DNA from: Paenibacillus solani
GTDB taxonomy: Bacteria; Bacillota; Bacilli; Paenibacillales; Paenibacillaceae
Direction: 5' to 3'
DNA length: 64,000 bases
NCBI RefSeq assembly: GCF_001277345.1
Contig: NZ_LIUT01000001.1
Coordinates: 924,491 to 988,490 of the forward strand
Positions 8,809-17,861 of this stretch are shown here, one piece after another. The translations under genes and the position numbers were made by a program. Within the stretch, counting starts at the first letter, position 1. The number at the start of each line of letters is the position of its first letter. A model generated the notes under the pieces. It saw nothing but the letters and a program-made list of their open reading frames with translations, searched no databases and was not told where the DNA came from.

Positions 8809-8841
8809 AAAAAAGCTGCCTAACGAAGGCAGCTTTTTTGT
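8809..8841. terminator. Bidirectional terminator between convergent genes
   Basis: AAAAAAGCTGCC and GGCAGCTTTTTT flank a 7-nt loop, serving the solute-binding-like gene and the convergent coiled-coil gene. Confidence 0.9.
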
Positions 8842-8845
8842 GACT

Positions 8846-9958
8846 TTATAGATCCAATTCCATTTGTACCACCAATCTCTGATTCTCGCTGGATACTTCT
8901 GTTGCCTTCAAGAAAGACACTAGCTGCTTGGGATAGAAGCTCATGTCGAACTCTTCCTGCAGCGCTGTACGTGTCGTGTCGGGCAGTTCCAACCGATTAA
9001 ACACGAGTTTATCCACTTGGAACATGATCGCATTCTCGGGATCATTGATTACCGTGTACTTTCCTTCAATCAGCAGTGACAGATTGCCGCTCTCACCCGA
9101 AGCTATAACTTTACCATTCTCGAAATGGAAAGCAAAACTGTTGAAAACCTCATCCTCATTTCTCAAAAAAGTGTTAAGTTCATCTTCATGGATATCGATG
9201 GTGTACACTTTGCCATTCGTCTTCAAGATATTCTTGCTCCCTTGAACGAATTGAGGCAGATTCTCCATGGCGTTGGCCAGAGCCTGGAAATGCCGCTTCA
9301 CTTCATACAGTCCGACATTCTCCCAGTATAATGTAAATTCCTCGATCAACTTCTTCATGGCTTCAGGATTACTGCTGGCATTTAGCGCTCCGTCGACCTG
9401 CTGTTCAAGCGCCAGCACCCGTTCACGCTGCTTCACGAGGCGATCCTTGACTTCGATGAGCTGGTCTGCATTCCGGGCTGCATCAGCCTTTGCAGAAGCT
9501 AGGGAGCGGTATTGATTGTTGTATGCTGCAAGTGTATCCCGGTCATTCTGAATAATTATATCGTAAAAGTCCATGATTCGAAAAAAGCCGGCTAAGTTTT
9601 TAGCTGACAACAACATGTAGAATAGCTGACTTCGTTCTCCCATGTAATAGGACCGAAGCACAGCTCCGGCACGATTACGTCTGTCCTCGATGCGCAAGCC
9701 CATCTCCTGAATTCGAACTTCCAGCTCACTCTGGAGCAGCTCCAGTTCTTTCATCCGTTTCGTTATCCGTTCGATTTCATAATCAATCTCGACGATGGAG
9801 AGACTGTCCTCTAGAAGCTTGCGAGCTTCTTCCGAGTCGGGTGCCATGGGGCTGAGATCTTGTTGCGAATAGACTGCTGTCGGTACAGTCATAAAGGAAA
9901 AATACAAGATCATGCACAGCAAGAACGGGAGGAGTGGGTATTTTACTCGAACATTCAA
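8846..9958 (-). CDS. Secreted coiled-coil protein with a PcsB-like N-terminal domain
   Basis: The 370-residue product starts with a signal peptide (PLLPFLLCMILYFSFMTVPTAVYS). A long heptad-rich coiled coil follows (about 50-110 and 150-190), interrupted by RAGAVLRSYYMGERSQLFYMLLSAKNLAGFFRIMDF. That hinge is very like the one in PcsB and CwlO, peptidoglycan hydrolases controlled by FtsEX. No hydrolase domain follows. Residues 200-370 form a different mixed alpha/beta region with IDIHEDELNTFL and SGNLSLLIEGKYTVI. GGAGG precedes the ATG with about 12 bases between. An adaptor or regulator of a wall hydrolase is possible, but this is inference. Confidence 0.7.
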   Translation of the reverse strand: MNVRVKYPLLPFLLCMILYFSFMTVPTAVYSQQDLSPMAPDSEEARKLLEDSLSIVEIDYEIERITKRMKELELLQSELEVRIQEMGLRIEDRRNRAGAVLRSYYMGERSQLFYMLLSAKNLAGFFRIMDFYDIIIQNDRDTLAAYNNQYRSLASAKADAARNADQLIEVKDRLVKQRERVLALEQQVDGALNASSNPEAMKKLIEEFTLYWENVGLYEVKRHFQALANAMENLPQFVQGSKNILKTNGKVYTIDIHEDELNTFLRNEDEVFNSFAFHFENGKVIASGESGNLSLLIEGKYTVINDPENAIMFQVDKLVFNRLELPDTTRTALQEEFDMSFYPKQLVSFLKATEVSSENQRLVVQMELDL

Positions 9959-10150
9959 ATGGGAGTCCTCCTTGAATGGTTGTTAGTCGAAAGGAATCCA
10001 TCCGCTGCTTGCCTTGTCCCTTCATTTTAAACAATATATGATGTGTTCGACTCAATTATCAATCCTTAGGGCATTAAAAAAGCGATCCGGCAAATGAAAG
10101 CACCTGATCGCTCTTTTAAGATACGCTTCTCTAATCGCAAGGAAAATCCG

Positions 10151-10192
10151 CCAGTGTTATATTTAACCTTGGGTTGTCCAAGATAACACTGG
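10151..10192 (-). terminator. Hairpin downstream of the DUF2626 gene
   Basis: CCAGTGTTAT and ATAACACTGG enclose an inner CTTGG/CCAAG stem with loop GTTGT and one 7-nt bulge. There is no clear T-run on the minus strand, so this is a probable 3' structure rather than a certain terminator. Confidence 0.4.
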
Positions 10193-10225
10193 GGACTTTA
10201 TTAAATCGCTTGCATGGCTTCTTGA

Positions 10226-10462
10226 TTAGAGTGGGTTGCCCATAATGAAGACCGTCCAATAGCTAAAGCCCGTGAAGGTCACGATCATATAAGCCCAGAA
10301 GAGAAGAATATAGGTTCTCTCCGTGAATTTCAAATAACCCAGGATCACGAAAAAAGCTGTCTGCAGGAAGAAGAGCAGAGCCATTTCAATATGATCTCCG
10401 GCAAAGGCCATCAACCCGATCGTTAAGGTAAAAAAGCCAAGGACCCGAAACATCCGTGCCAC
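10226..10462 (-). CDS. DUF2626 family membrane protein
   Basis: The 78-residue protein has three membrane helices and starts MARMFRVLGFFTLTIGLMAFAGD, a pattern I associate with DUF2626 (Bacillus YqgY-like). The GTG at 10462 was chosen because GAGGAGG stands eight bases upstream on the minus strand; an upstream ATG at 10510 has no site and would add a polar extension. Function unknown. It is transcribed divergently from the RsfA-type gene across about 340 bp. That gap holds only A/T-rich sequence and a weak 7-bp inverted repeat near 10683-10711. Confidence 0.8.
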   Translation of the reverse strand: MARMFRVLGFFTLTIGLMAFAGDHIEMALLFFLQTAFFVILGYLKFTERTYILLFWAYMIVTFTGFSYWTVFIMGNPL

Positions 10463-10802
10463 GATTATATCCTCCTCTCGTATGTACGCACATATTGCTG
10501 CTATGACCATTATAGCCTTATGGCAAAATCGTGTAAACGCCTAACTCAAGAAAACATTCATTTTTTATATATTAACCAGAAGTATGTCATTGAATTCGTA
10601 AACAATTTGTGTTATTCACTGCATTTACCCAGTAAGAGTATGTTCTGCAATAAAAATGGAAATACATTTTAGTATCAAATAGATTCTATGAACTCTATGA
10701 GAGGCATAGAAATGAACTAAGCAGTTTTTATACCCTATTCAGCAGCCGATTACGGTATTGAAGACGGTTATTTTAAGGATGTCGTTAGGAGGGTTTTATG
10801 GT

Positions 10803-11447
10803 ATGTCAGCAGTGAGACAGGATGCATGGAGTGCAGAAGACGACTTGATATTGGCTGAAGTGACCTTACGCCATATTCGTGAGGGCAGTACCCAATTGGC
10901 CGCTTTTGAAGAAGTCGGAGAAAGAATTGGTCGGACATCGGCAGCTTGCGGATTTCGTTGGAACAGCTGTGTTCGCAAGAAGTATGAGGATGCTATCAGC
11001 CTGGCGAAATCTCAGCGTCAAAAAAGAAGTTATTATAAAAAACAGCCTGCGCTACCGCAGGTTGCCGGCTTGGCTGCTCCTGAAATGGAGCAAGAAGTTT
11101 ACAAGAATGATGGCGTAAGTGAAGAGACACTGTCCATTGATGCGGTTATTCGTTTTCTGCGCCAGTGGAAAGGCGGATTGCAAGAAAGCTCACGACAGTA
11201 TAAATTGCTTGAGAAGAACCTGCGTGAGAAAGAGGATGAACTATCGAGGCTTCGCAGCGAGAATCAGCGTTTGTTGAAGGAAGTAAGCGAAGTGAAAACG
11301 GATTATCATGTGGTCAATGATGATTATAAGGCACTGATTCAAATAATGGATCGTGCGCGAAGACTGGCTTTTTTAAACGAAGAGGACGAGGAGCTTAAGA
11401 CTCGTTTCAAAATGGATGCAAACGGTAATCTGGAACGTATCGAGTAA
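10803..11447 (+). CDS. RsfA-family (Myb-like) transcription factor
   Basis: The 214-residue protein has an N-terminal Myb/SANT-like DNA-binding domain. It opens RQDAWSAEDDLILAEVTLRHIREG and continues FEEVGERIGRTSAACGFRWNSCVRKKYEDAI. A basic linker, a coiled coil (LLEKNLREKEDELSRLRSENQRLLKEV, about 130-175) and an acidic tail follow. RsfA family members modulate forespore sigma-F genes in Bacillus. The ATG at 10803 has AGGAGGG nine bases upstream; a TTG at 10758 is in frame but precedes that site. The next gene, panE, resembles the ylbO-ylbQ neighbourhood of Bacillus. Confidence 0.88.
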   Translation: MSAVRQDAWSAEDDLILAEVTLRHIREGSTQLAAFEEVGERIGRTSAACGFRWNSCVRKKYEDAISLAKSQRQKRSYYKKQPALPQVAGLAAPEMEQEVYKNDGVSEETLSIDAVIRFLRQWKGGLQESSRQYKLLEKNLREKEDELSRLRSENQRLLKEVSEVKTDYHVVNDDYKALIQIMDRARRLAFLNEEDEELKTRFKMDANGNLERIE

Positions 11448-11470
11448 AAAAGATTCCTTTGCTTTCGCCG

Positions 11471-11513
11471 TAACCCGCATTAGTGCATTTCATGCGCTTT
11501 GGCGGGTTATTTG
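11471..11513 (+). terminator. Terminator after the RsfA-type gene
   Basis: TAACCCGC pairs with GCGGGTTA, with an inner GCAT/ATGC stem, and is followed by TTTGTG. Confidence 0.55.
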
Positions 11514-11597
11514 TGCGTATAAGAGATTATTCTGATATATACTAGGACTAGTATTCCATGTTGATGGATTACAGTCATAGTAAATTGGAGGATCTAC

Positions 11598-12545
11598 ATG
11601 AACATACATATCATTGGAGCGGGCTCTTTGGGATTATTATATGCAGGTAAACTTGCTGATTCAGGCAGCTGTGTCACCTTATGGTGCCGCAGCGAGGAGC
11701 AAGCGGATAAACTCCGAAGTTGCGGTATCACCATCGAGGGCATGGATGAGCAGCGAATGCAGCTTAATTCTGAAGGCTTCTCGGTGAGCTCGTGGGCTTC
11801 CTTTGCTGGGTCTAGTGCCGCAGCTGAAGCCGATTATATATTCTTAATGATTAAGCAACAAGGGATTGAAAGAGTGGCTGCGGAGATGTTGGCACCTCTC
11901 GGCCAAGATCATCACAGACTAATATGCTTTCAGAACGGTACAGGCCATTTAGAACGCCTTCATGAATTGCTGCCCAATTGGTCCCTCTATGCAGCGATCA
12001 CCACGGAAGGAGCCAGACGTACGAGTGATGTTTCTGTGCTGCATGCGGGCCATGGAACGACGACAATCGGCAAAATGATCCCTGATGATAATTCCTTGCA
12101 GGAGGATGCCGAAATCGAGCTAGTTAAAGGGCTGAACAGAGCAGGACTTGAAGCTTTTTTGTCGAAAGAAATGAAGGAGATCATCTACCGCAAACTGCTG
12201 ATGAATGCAGTTATTAATCCTTTGACTGCCTTATGGAGAATAACGAACGGAGAGCTGTTATTATCCCCGGAACGGGTAGATTTGATGAAGCAATTATATG
12301 ATGAAGGGATTGCCGCATACGAAGCGGGAAGCATACCCTATGGCAGCAATCTATGGGAAGCAATAATACAAGTCTGTCGGTCAACTTCAGGTAACACGTC
12401 CTCCATGCTGAAGGATGTTTTGGAGAATAGGACGACGGAGGTAGCTTGGATTAACGGCAGTATAGCCCTTATGGGGCATAAATTTGGCGTATCCGTACCG
12501 ACACATGAACTTATCGAGCAATTAATCAGGGGGATGAAAATCTAG
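11598..12545 (+). CDS. panE: 2-dehydropantoate 2-reductase (ketopantoate reductase)
   Basis: This NADPH-dependent enzyme reduces ketopantoate to pantoate in pantothenate and coenzyme A synthesis. The 315-residue protein opens with the Rossmann motif GAGSLGLLYAGKL. The family strand FLMIKQQ and FQNGTGH come next. The C-terminal catalytic domain has the conserved lysine region KEIIYRKLLMNAVINPLTAL and ends with a helical bundle (STSGNTSSMLKDV). AATTGGAGG lies seven bases upstream. It is 12 bp before a DUF3397 gene, probably co-transcribed. Confidence 0.93.
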   Translation: MNIHIIGAGSLGLLYAGKLADSGSCVTLWCRSEEQADKLRSCGITIEGMDEQRMQLNSEGFSVSSWASFAGSSAAAEADYIFLMIKQQGIERVAAEMLAPLGQDHHRLICFQNGTGHLERLHELLPNWSLYAAITTEGARRTSDVSVLHAGHGTTTIGKMIPDDNSLQEDAEIELVKGLNRAGLEAFLSKEMKEIIYRKLLMNAVINPLTALWRITNGELLLSPERVDLMKQLYDEGIAAYEAGSIPYGSNLWEAIIQVCRSTSGNTSSMLKDVLENRTTEVAWINGSIALMGHKFGVSVPTHELIEQLIRGMKI

Positions 12546-12557
12546 GGAGGTCATAAC

Positions 12558-12944
12558 ATGGGGTTTTTACAGGGGATATTTCACACATTAAGTCTTTTTC
12601 CGCCTATTCCGTTTTTAATCGTATACTTCGTTGTTCTGTATAGAAATAAAAATCGAAAACAAGCGATGGAGCTGGCTATGGATGTTACCACTTTTTTCCT
12701 GCTGTTTTCGGTTTCTGCCTTGTTTAATAATACATTCCAAAACAAATTCGGCTTTTACCTCATCCTGCTTATGCTGCTCATCGCAGCAGGATTGATCGGA
12801 AGCGCACAGAACCGCTGGAAAGGTAAGGTTAATGGAAAACGGCTGGTGCGAGCCGTCTGGCGGCTAGGCTTCGTTTCCATGGCTCTCGGTTACATAGTTT
12901 TAACATTTTTTGGTATGGTCTCCTACATAATTAAGATGATGTAA
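12558..12944 (+). CDS. DUF3397 family membrane protein
   Basis: The 128-residue protein has four predicted membrane helices and a basic central loop (NRWKGKVNGKRLVRAVWRLG). Its pattern matches the DUF3397 family, which is commonly found beside panE and bshC in Bacillales. AGGGAGG lies nine bases before the ATG, just after the panE stop. No function is known. Confidence 0.8.
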   Translation: MGFLQGIFHTLSLFPPIPFLIVYFVVLYRNKNRKQAMELAMDVTTFFLLFSVSALFNNTFQNKFGFYLILLMLLIAAGLIGSAQNRWKGKVNGKRLVRAVWRLGFVSMALGYIVLTFFGMVSYIIKMM

Positions 12945-13093
12945 GAACAATATAATAGTTAGAATTTATTGATAAATCTGTTTGATCATTGGGTCAGGCA
13001 GATTTTTCAATTTGCTGATTTCTGGATTTTTTTGACCACTGGTTGTATAATTGCTAAGCATATACCTAAAATCTATGAGGGGGATACCGCAAG

Positions 13094-14758
13094 ATGAAGA
13101 AACAAAAGAAATTAATGCTTCTCATGACGCTGATTCTTGCCTTCAGTTCAGTGTTGGCCGCGTGCGGAGCTGACAAGAATGATCAAAGTGCCAACAATGG
13201 TGAAGCCGGTAACAAGCCGAAAGAACAAGTCTTTCGTCTAAACCTTGCTTCCGACCCTCCAACGTTGGATCCAGGATTGTCTCAGGACAATAATTCGAAT
13301 ACGGTCATCAATGCTGTGTTTGAAGGACTGGTTCGTAAAGGTGAAGACGGTACTGAAAAGCCAGGTGTTGCCGAAAAATGGGATATTTCTGAAGATGGAT
13401 TGAAATATATCTTCACGCTTCGCAAGGATGCCAAGTGGAGCAATGGCGATCCGGTAACGGCTAAAGATTTTGAATTCGCGTGGAAACGCGTACTTGATCC
13501 AAACTTCACTCCAGCATCTCCGTATACTTATCAGCTGTATTACATCAAGAATGCTGAAGCGTACAACCTTGGTGAGATCAAGGATGCTAATGAAGTGGGT
13601 ATCAAAGCAACCGATGATTATACGCTGGAAGTTACACTGGAAAATCCAACACCGTACTTCCTTAGCTTGATGTCATTCCAAACCTACTATCCGGTTCATA
13701 GCTCCGTTGAAGGTAATGCTTCCTGGGCTACCAAACCAGATACTTTGATCAGCAATGGTCCGTTCAAAGTTTCACAAATGACAAAAGGTCAAAAGATTGA
13801 GCTAGTGAAGAACGACCAGTACTGGGACAAGGACTCCATCAAACTTGAAAAAGTTCAAATGAGTATTGTAAACAGCTCTGCTACTGAGCTTTCGAGCTAC
13901 CGCAATGACGAATTGGATTATGCAGGTCATCCAACAGGCAACATTCCGACAGATCAGCTGAATGCGATCAAAAAGGAACTTGGCGATGAACTGATGATCA
14001 AAGGCATTTCATCAACTTATTTCTATATCTTCAACACAACGCAAGAACCATTTGACAATGTGAACATCCGCAAAGCGTTCGCCATGGCGATTGACCGTAA
14101 GGCCATCGTAGAGAAAATCACACAGGGCGGACAAATTCCGGCATTCGGATTTGTGCCTCCGGGTATCAAAGGTGAGTCTGATGAGTACCGCAAAGAGGTG
14201 CCGGACACTTATTTCCAAGCGAATCTTGAAGAAGCTAAGAAATTGCTTGAGCAAGGTATGAAGGAAAAAGGCTACACCACATTGCCTGAAGTGACTTTGA
14301 TCCACAACTCCGATGATAATCACAAGAAAATTGCGCTGGCAATTGCAGATATGTGGAAGAATAACCTCGGCGTTCCGGTAAAAGTTCAAAACCAAGAGTG
14401 GGGCGTGTTCCTTAAGAACCGTTCGGATTTGAACTTCCAGATTGCACGTTCCGGTTGGGGCGCGGATTATAACGACCCGATGACTTATATTGACATGTGG
14501 ACATCCAAGAGCGGAAACAACGATACCGGCTTCAAGAGCGAAGAATATGACAAACTTGTGAAAGATGCTTATGCAACTAGCGATAACGCTAAACGTATGA
14601 AGTACATGTCTCAAGCTGAGAAGATTCTCGTGGAAGACAACCAGGTTGTAATGCCGATCTACTACTACTCCAGTGTCTCCCTGGTTAAGCCATGGGTGAA
14701 GAATCTTCATCTGGATTATAAAGGTGATCTTGATTTTACACGTGCCTATATCGAGTAG
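13094..14758 (+). CDS. oppA: Oligopeptide ABC transporter substrate-binding lipoprotein
   Basis: The 554-residue precursor has a lipoprotein signal with the lipobox VLAAC (Cys24). A family-5 binding protein follows, with LNLASDPPTLDPGLSQDNNSN, FTLRKDAKWSNGDPVTAKDFEFAWKRV and RKAFAMAIDRKAIV. It captures oligopeptides outside the cell and feeds OppBC. GAGGGGG lies about nine bases upstream. It is separated from oppB by a strong terminator, so it can be made in excess over the permease. Peptide specificity cannot be read from the sequence; a dipeptide-binding role is possible. Confidence 0.92.
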   Translation: MKKQKKLMLLMTLILAFSSVLAACGADKNDQSANNGEAGNKPKEQVFRLNLASDPPTLDPGLSQDNNSNTVINAVFEGLVRKGEDGTEKPGVAEKWDISEDGLKYIFTLRKDAKWSNGDPVTAKDFEFAWKRVLDPNFTPASPYTYQLYYIKNAEAYNLGEIKDANEVGIKATDDYTLEVTLENPTPYFLSLMSFQTYYPVHSSVEGNASWATKPDTLISNGPFKVSQMTKGQKIELVKNDQYWDKDSIKLEKVQMSIVNSSATELSSYRNDELDYAGHPTGNIPTDQLNAIKKELGDELMIKGISSTYFYIFNTTQEPFDNVNIRKAFAMAIDRKAIVEKITQGGQIPAFGFVPPGIKGESDEYRKEVPDTYFQANLEEAKKLLEQGMKEKGYTTLPEVTLIHNSDDNHKKIALAIADMWKNNLGVPVKVQNQEWGVFLKNRSDLNFQIARSGWGADYNDPMTYIDMWTSKSGNNDTGFKSEEYDKLVKDAYATSDNAKRMKYMSQAEKILVEDNQVVMPIYYYSSVSLVKPWVKNLHLDYKGDLDFTRAYIE

Positions 14759-14790
14759 TCCTTTGTAAAATATTTTACAGGATTGCGTTT

Positions 14791-14838
14791 CGGGATATAT
14801 ATGTGGGGTGTTTCAACCTCATATATATCCCGATTTTT
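14791..14838 (+). terminator. Terminator between oppA and oppB
   Basis: CGGGATATATATG pairs with CATATATATCCCG across a 16-nt loop and is followed by A and six T. Confidence 0.85.
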
Positions 14839-14891
14839 TATATGAGCGCAAGGTTTCCAAATCTTGTGTCCATTGGTGAAAGTTAAGGGAT

Positions 14892-14937
14892 GCCAGGTCC
14901 GTCCTGAAAATAATACAATAAAATGGACGGGCTTGGC
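14892..14937 (+). promoter_or_regulatory. 13-bp inverted repeat before oppB
   Basis: GCCAGGTCCGTCC and GGACGGGCTTGGC (two G-T pairs as RNA) flank a 20-bp A/T-rich spacer holding a TACAAT-like element. It could be an operator straddling a promoter, or a leader hairpin. Confidence 0.5.
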
Positions 14938-14966
14938 TTAGAACAACTGATCAGGAGGCTAGCGAA

Positions 14967-15899
14967 ATGCTGAGGTATGTGGCGAATAAGTTTTTTTATA
15001 TGCTTGTATCGTTGTTCATACTGATCTCAGCCACTTTTTTTCTTATGAAAGCCATACCGGGTGATCCGTTTATGGGAGAGAAAAAGCCATCGCCTGAAAT
15101 TTTGGCGAGGCTGATGGAACAGTATGATTTGGATAAACCGGTGTTTCAGCAATATACGAAATACTTGGGCAATATAGTCCAGGGTGACTTTGGTTTGTCG
15201 ATGAAGAAACAGGGAGAATCCGTAACTGGTATTATTGTAGACACATTTGGTCCTTCACTCCGTTTGGGGCTGATCGCGATTGTGGTATCCGTCATCGTGG
15301 GTGTGCTACTGGGGATGCTTGCAGCTTTGTATCACCGCAAGCTGATTGACAACATCGCCATGATTATCTCGGTTTTGGGTATCGCGGTACCGAGTTTTGT
15401 ACTTGCATCATTGCTGCAATTTGTATTGGCCGAAAAAGCACATATTTTTAATGTCATGGGCTTTGAAGGTCCGCTAGATTATGTGCTTCCTGTGATGGCA
15501 TTGTCTGCACAACCGATTGCATTCATCGCTCGTTTAACGAGGTCCAGCATGCTGGAAGTTCTGCATGCGGATTATATCAAGACGGCTAAGGCAAAAGGCC
15601 TTAACTGGATTGCGATTATGTTCCGCCATGTCATTCGAAACGGAATTCTTCCGGTCGTCACATATGTGGGCCCAATGACAGCGAATATTATTACAGGTTC
15701 GGTCGTTATTGAGCAGATTTTCGGTATCGGCGGCATTGGTAAGCAGTTTGTTGAGAGTATTACAAATCGCGATTACACAGTTATTATGGGAATCACCATA
15801 TTCTACGGAATCTTGTTGATGCTGGCTCGTTTTCTCACAGATATCGTTTATGTATTTGTGGATCCACGCATTAAATTGACCGGCGGGAAGGAGAGGTAG
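14967..15899 (+). CDS. oppB: Oligopeptide ABC transporter permease OppB
   Basis: The 310-residue inner permease subunit has six membrane helices. The binding-protein-dependent transport motif is near ARLTRSSMLEVLHADYIKTAKAKGLNWIAIMFRHVIRNGILPVVT, where the EAA loop contacts the ATPases. An N-terminal helix and the PGDPF stretch are typical of OppB/DppB. AGGAGG lies nine bases upstream. It is followed two bases later by oppC. Confidence 0.93.
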   Translation: MLRYVANKFFYMLVSLFILISATFFLMKAIPGDPFMGEKKPSPEILARLMEQYDLDKPVFQQYTKYLGNIVQGDFGLSMKKQGESVTGIIVDTFGPSLRLGLIAIVVSVIVGVLLGMLAALYHRKLIDNIAMIISVLGIAVPSFVLASLLQFVLAEKAHIFNVMGFEGPLDYVLPVMALSAQPIAFIARLTRSSMLEVLHADYIKTAKAKGLNWIAIMFRHVIRNGILPVVTYVGPMTANIITGSVVIEQIFGIGGIGKQFVESITNRDYTVIMGITIFYGILLMLARFLTDIVYVFVDPRIKLTGGKER

Positions 15900-15901
15900 A
15901 C

Positions 15902-16852
15902 ATGGAGAATGAACAACGTATGCCTCATCCTGCGGCACTAAACTTGACGCCTGAAGATTTTCAGAAGATTGGTCCAGACGAGAAGCAATCCGAGGTTATA
16001 CAGCGCGAAAGCCTATCCTCTTGGAGAGATTCATGGGAGAGACTGCGCAAGAACAAGCTTGCTATGACCGGCTTGATTATTATGATTCTTATTGTCATCA
16101 TGGCCATCATTGGCCCGATGATCTCTGATTACGATTATGAAACGAATGATTTGATGAATACGAATATGCCGCCTTCATCAGAACATTGGTTTGGAACCGA
16201 CGATCTGGGTCGCGATGTATTTGTCCGCACCTGGATGGGAGCTCGGATTTCCTTGACCGTTGGTCTCGCAGCAGCTGCGATTGACTTGATGATTGGTGTT
16301 ATATATGGCGGCATCATGGGTTATTTTGGTGGCCGTGTTGATGAGTTCATGAATAAGTTTGCAGAGATTTTGTACTCTATTCCTTATTTACTCGTGACGA
16401 TTCTCCTGTTGGTTGTATTCGAACCGAGCTTGGGAACCATCATACTCGCTTTAACCATCACGGGCTGGATTAACATGTCCTGGATTGTAAGGGGCGAGAT
16501 CATGCAGCTTAAGAACAGAGAATACGTGCTCGCGTCGCGTTCGATGGGTGCAGGCACAGGGCGTCTGTTGTTCCGTCACTTAATCCCGAATGCCATGGGC
16601 CCGATTATCGTTACATTGACTCTGTCGGTACCAAGCGCGATTTTTGCCGAGGCATTTCTTAGCTTCCTTGGTCTTGGAGTTCAAGCGCCTGTCGCTTCGT
16701 GGGGTTCCATGATTAATGATGCTTTGTCCGGATGGATGTATTATCCATGGCGGATGTTATTCCCTGCTCTATTTATCAGCTTGACGATGTTGGCATTTAA
16801 CATTTTCGGTGATGGACTTCGCGACGCGCTTGATCCGAAATTGAAAAAATAG
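15902..16852 (+). CDS. oppC: Oligopeptide ABC transporter permease OppC
   Basis: The second permease subunit has 316 residues. The N-terminal OppC region (SSWRDSWERLRKNKLAMTGLIIM) is followed by HWFGTDDLGRDVFVRTWMGARISL and the EAA loop REYVLASRSMGAGTGRLLFRHLIPN. Six membrane helices are predicted. GGAGAGG lies before the ATG, overlapping the end of oppB. It pairs with OppB to form the membrane channel. Confidence 0.93.
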   Translation: MENEQRMPHPAALNLTPEDFQKIGPDEKQSEVIQRESLSSWRDSWERLRKNKLAMTGLIIMILIVIMAIIGPMISDYDYETNDLMNTNMPPSSEHWFGTDDLGRDVFVRTWMGARISLTVGLAAAAIDLMIGVIYGGIMGYFGGRVDEFMNKFAEILYSIPYLLVTILLLVVFEPSLGTIILALTITGWINMSWIVRGEIMQLKNREYVLASRSMGAGTGRLLFRHLIPNAMGPIIVTLTLSVPSAIFAEAFLSFLGLGVQAPVASWGSMINDALSGWMYYPWRMLFPALFISLTMLAFNIFGDGLRDALDPKLKK

Positions 16853-16865
16853 GAGGTGGGAAGGT

Positions 16866-17861
16866 ATGGAACCGATCTTGCAGGTGAAGGACCTCAACGT
16901 ATCGTTTCATGTGCGCGGAGGAGAAGTGAAAGCCGTCCGCGGCATGAATTTTGAAGTCGGCAAGGGGGAGACGGTTGCCATCGTCGGTGAGTCCGGAAGC
17001 GGTAAAAGTGTTACTGCCCAGACCATTATGCGATTGATTCCGTCCCCACCCTCGGTGATAAAAAAGGGAGAAGTCATTTTTCAAGGACAGGATCTTCTTA
17101 AGAAAACAAATAAACAAATGGAAGCGATTCGGGGTAAGGACATCGGTATGATCTTCCAAGATCCGATGACTTCGTTGAATCCTACTATTAAAATAGGCAA
17201 GCAAATCACAGAGGTGCTGATTAAGCACCAAGGGATGTCGTTCTCGGAAGCCAAGAAGCATGGGATCGAAATGCTGAAGCTGGTGGGAATTAAGAATGCG
17301 GAGGAACGCTTTGATCAATATCCGCATGAGTTCTCCGGTGGTATGCGTCAGCGTGCGATGATTGCCATCGCCCTTGCGTGCAAGCCGACTCTGTTGATCG
17401 CGGATGAACCAACGACTGCACTCGACGTAACGATCCAAGCACAGATTATGGACGTCATGAAAGAAATGCAAGAGCGTCTTGGCACTTCTATCATTCTGAT
17501 TACGCATGACCTCGGTGTCGTTGCCGGCATGTGCGACCGCGTCATCGTCATGTATGCAGGTGAAGTCGTGGAAACGGGAACGAAATGGGAGATTTTTAAA
17601 AATCCACAACATCCTTACACCAAAGGTTTGCTTCGTTCCATGCCGCGCCTGGATCAGAAGAAGGATGAGCCGCTGATTCCAATCGTGGGAACTCCTCCGG
17701 ATCTGATTAAACCGCCTGTTGGCTGTCCATTTGCTGCTCGCTGTGACGAGGCTATGCGAATTTGTGAACGGGTTGACCCAGGTGCAACGGAATTCAGCGA
17801 CACGCATATGGCGCGTTGCTGGAATCTGCATCCGATGGCGAAGGAGGCCCAGAGCTCATGA
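16866..17861 (+). CDS. oppD: Oligopeptide ABC transporter ATPase OppD
   Basis: The 331-residue ATPase has Walker A GESGSGKS (about residue 41), Q-loop MIFQDPMTSLNP, signature FSGGMRQR and Walker B LLIADEPTTALD. The C-terminal OppD/F extension carries a Cys cluster (VGCPFAARCDEAMRICE ... ARCW) typical of the Fe-S-like site in these subunits. AGGAGG precedes the ATG. Its stop codon overlaps the start of oppF (ATGA), a sign of coupled translation. Confidence 0.93.
   Translation: MEPILQVKDLNVSFHVRGGEVKAVRGMNFEVGKGETVAIVGESGSGKSVTAQTIMRLIPSPPSVIKKGEVIFQGQDLLKKTNKQMEAIRGKDIGMIFQDPMTSLNPTIKIGKQITEVLIKHQGMSFSEAKKHGIEMLKLVGIKNAEERFDQYPHEFSGGMRQRAMIAIALACKPTLLIADEPTTALDVTIQAQIMDVMKEMQERLGTSIILITHDLGVVAGMCDRVIVMYAGEVVETGTKWEIFKNPQHPYTKGLLRSMPRLDQKKDEPLIPIVGTPPDLIKPPVGCPFAARCDEAMRICERVDPGATEFSDTHMARCWNLHPMAKEAQSS

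Noticed and set aside
10075..10116. AGCGATC/GATCGCT hairpin
   Set aside because: 18-nt loop and only CTTTTAAG after it; too weak to call a terminator, and no gene clearly ends there.
10683..10711. TTCTATG/CATAGAA inverted repeat upstream of the RsfA-type gene
   Set aside because: Only 7 bp with a 15-nt gap in A/T-rich DNA; not distinguishable from chance.
14012..14710. 232-codon open frame on the minus strand
   Set aside because: Antisense to oppA; shadow frame.
16797..17831. 344-codon open frame on the minus strand
   Set aside because: Antisense to oppD with its complete ATPase motifs.
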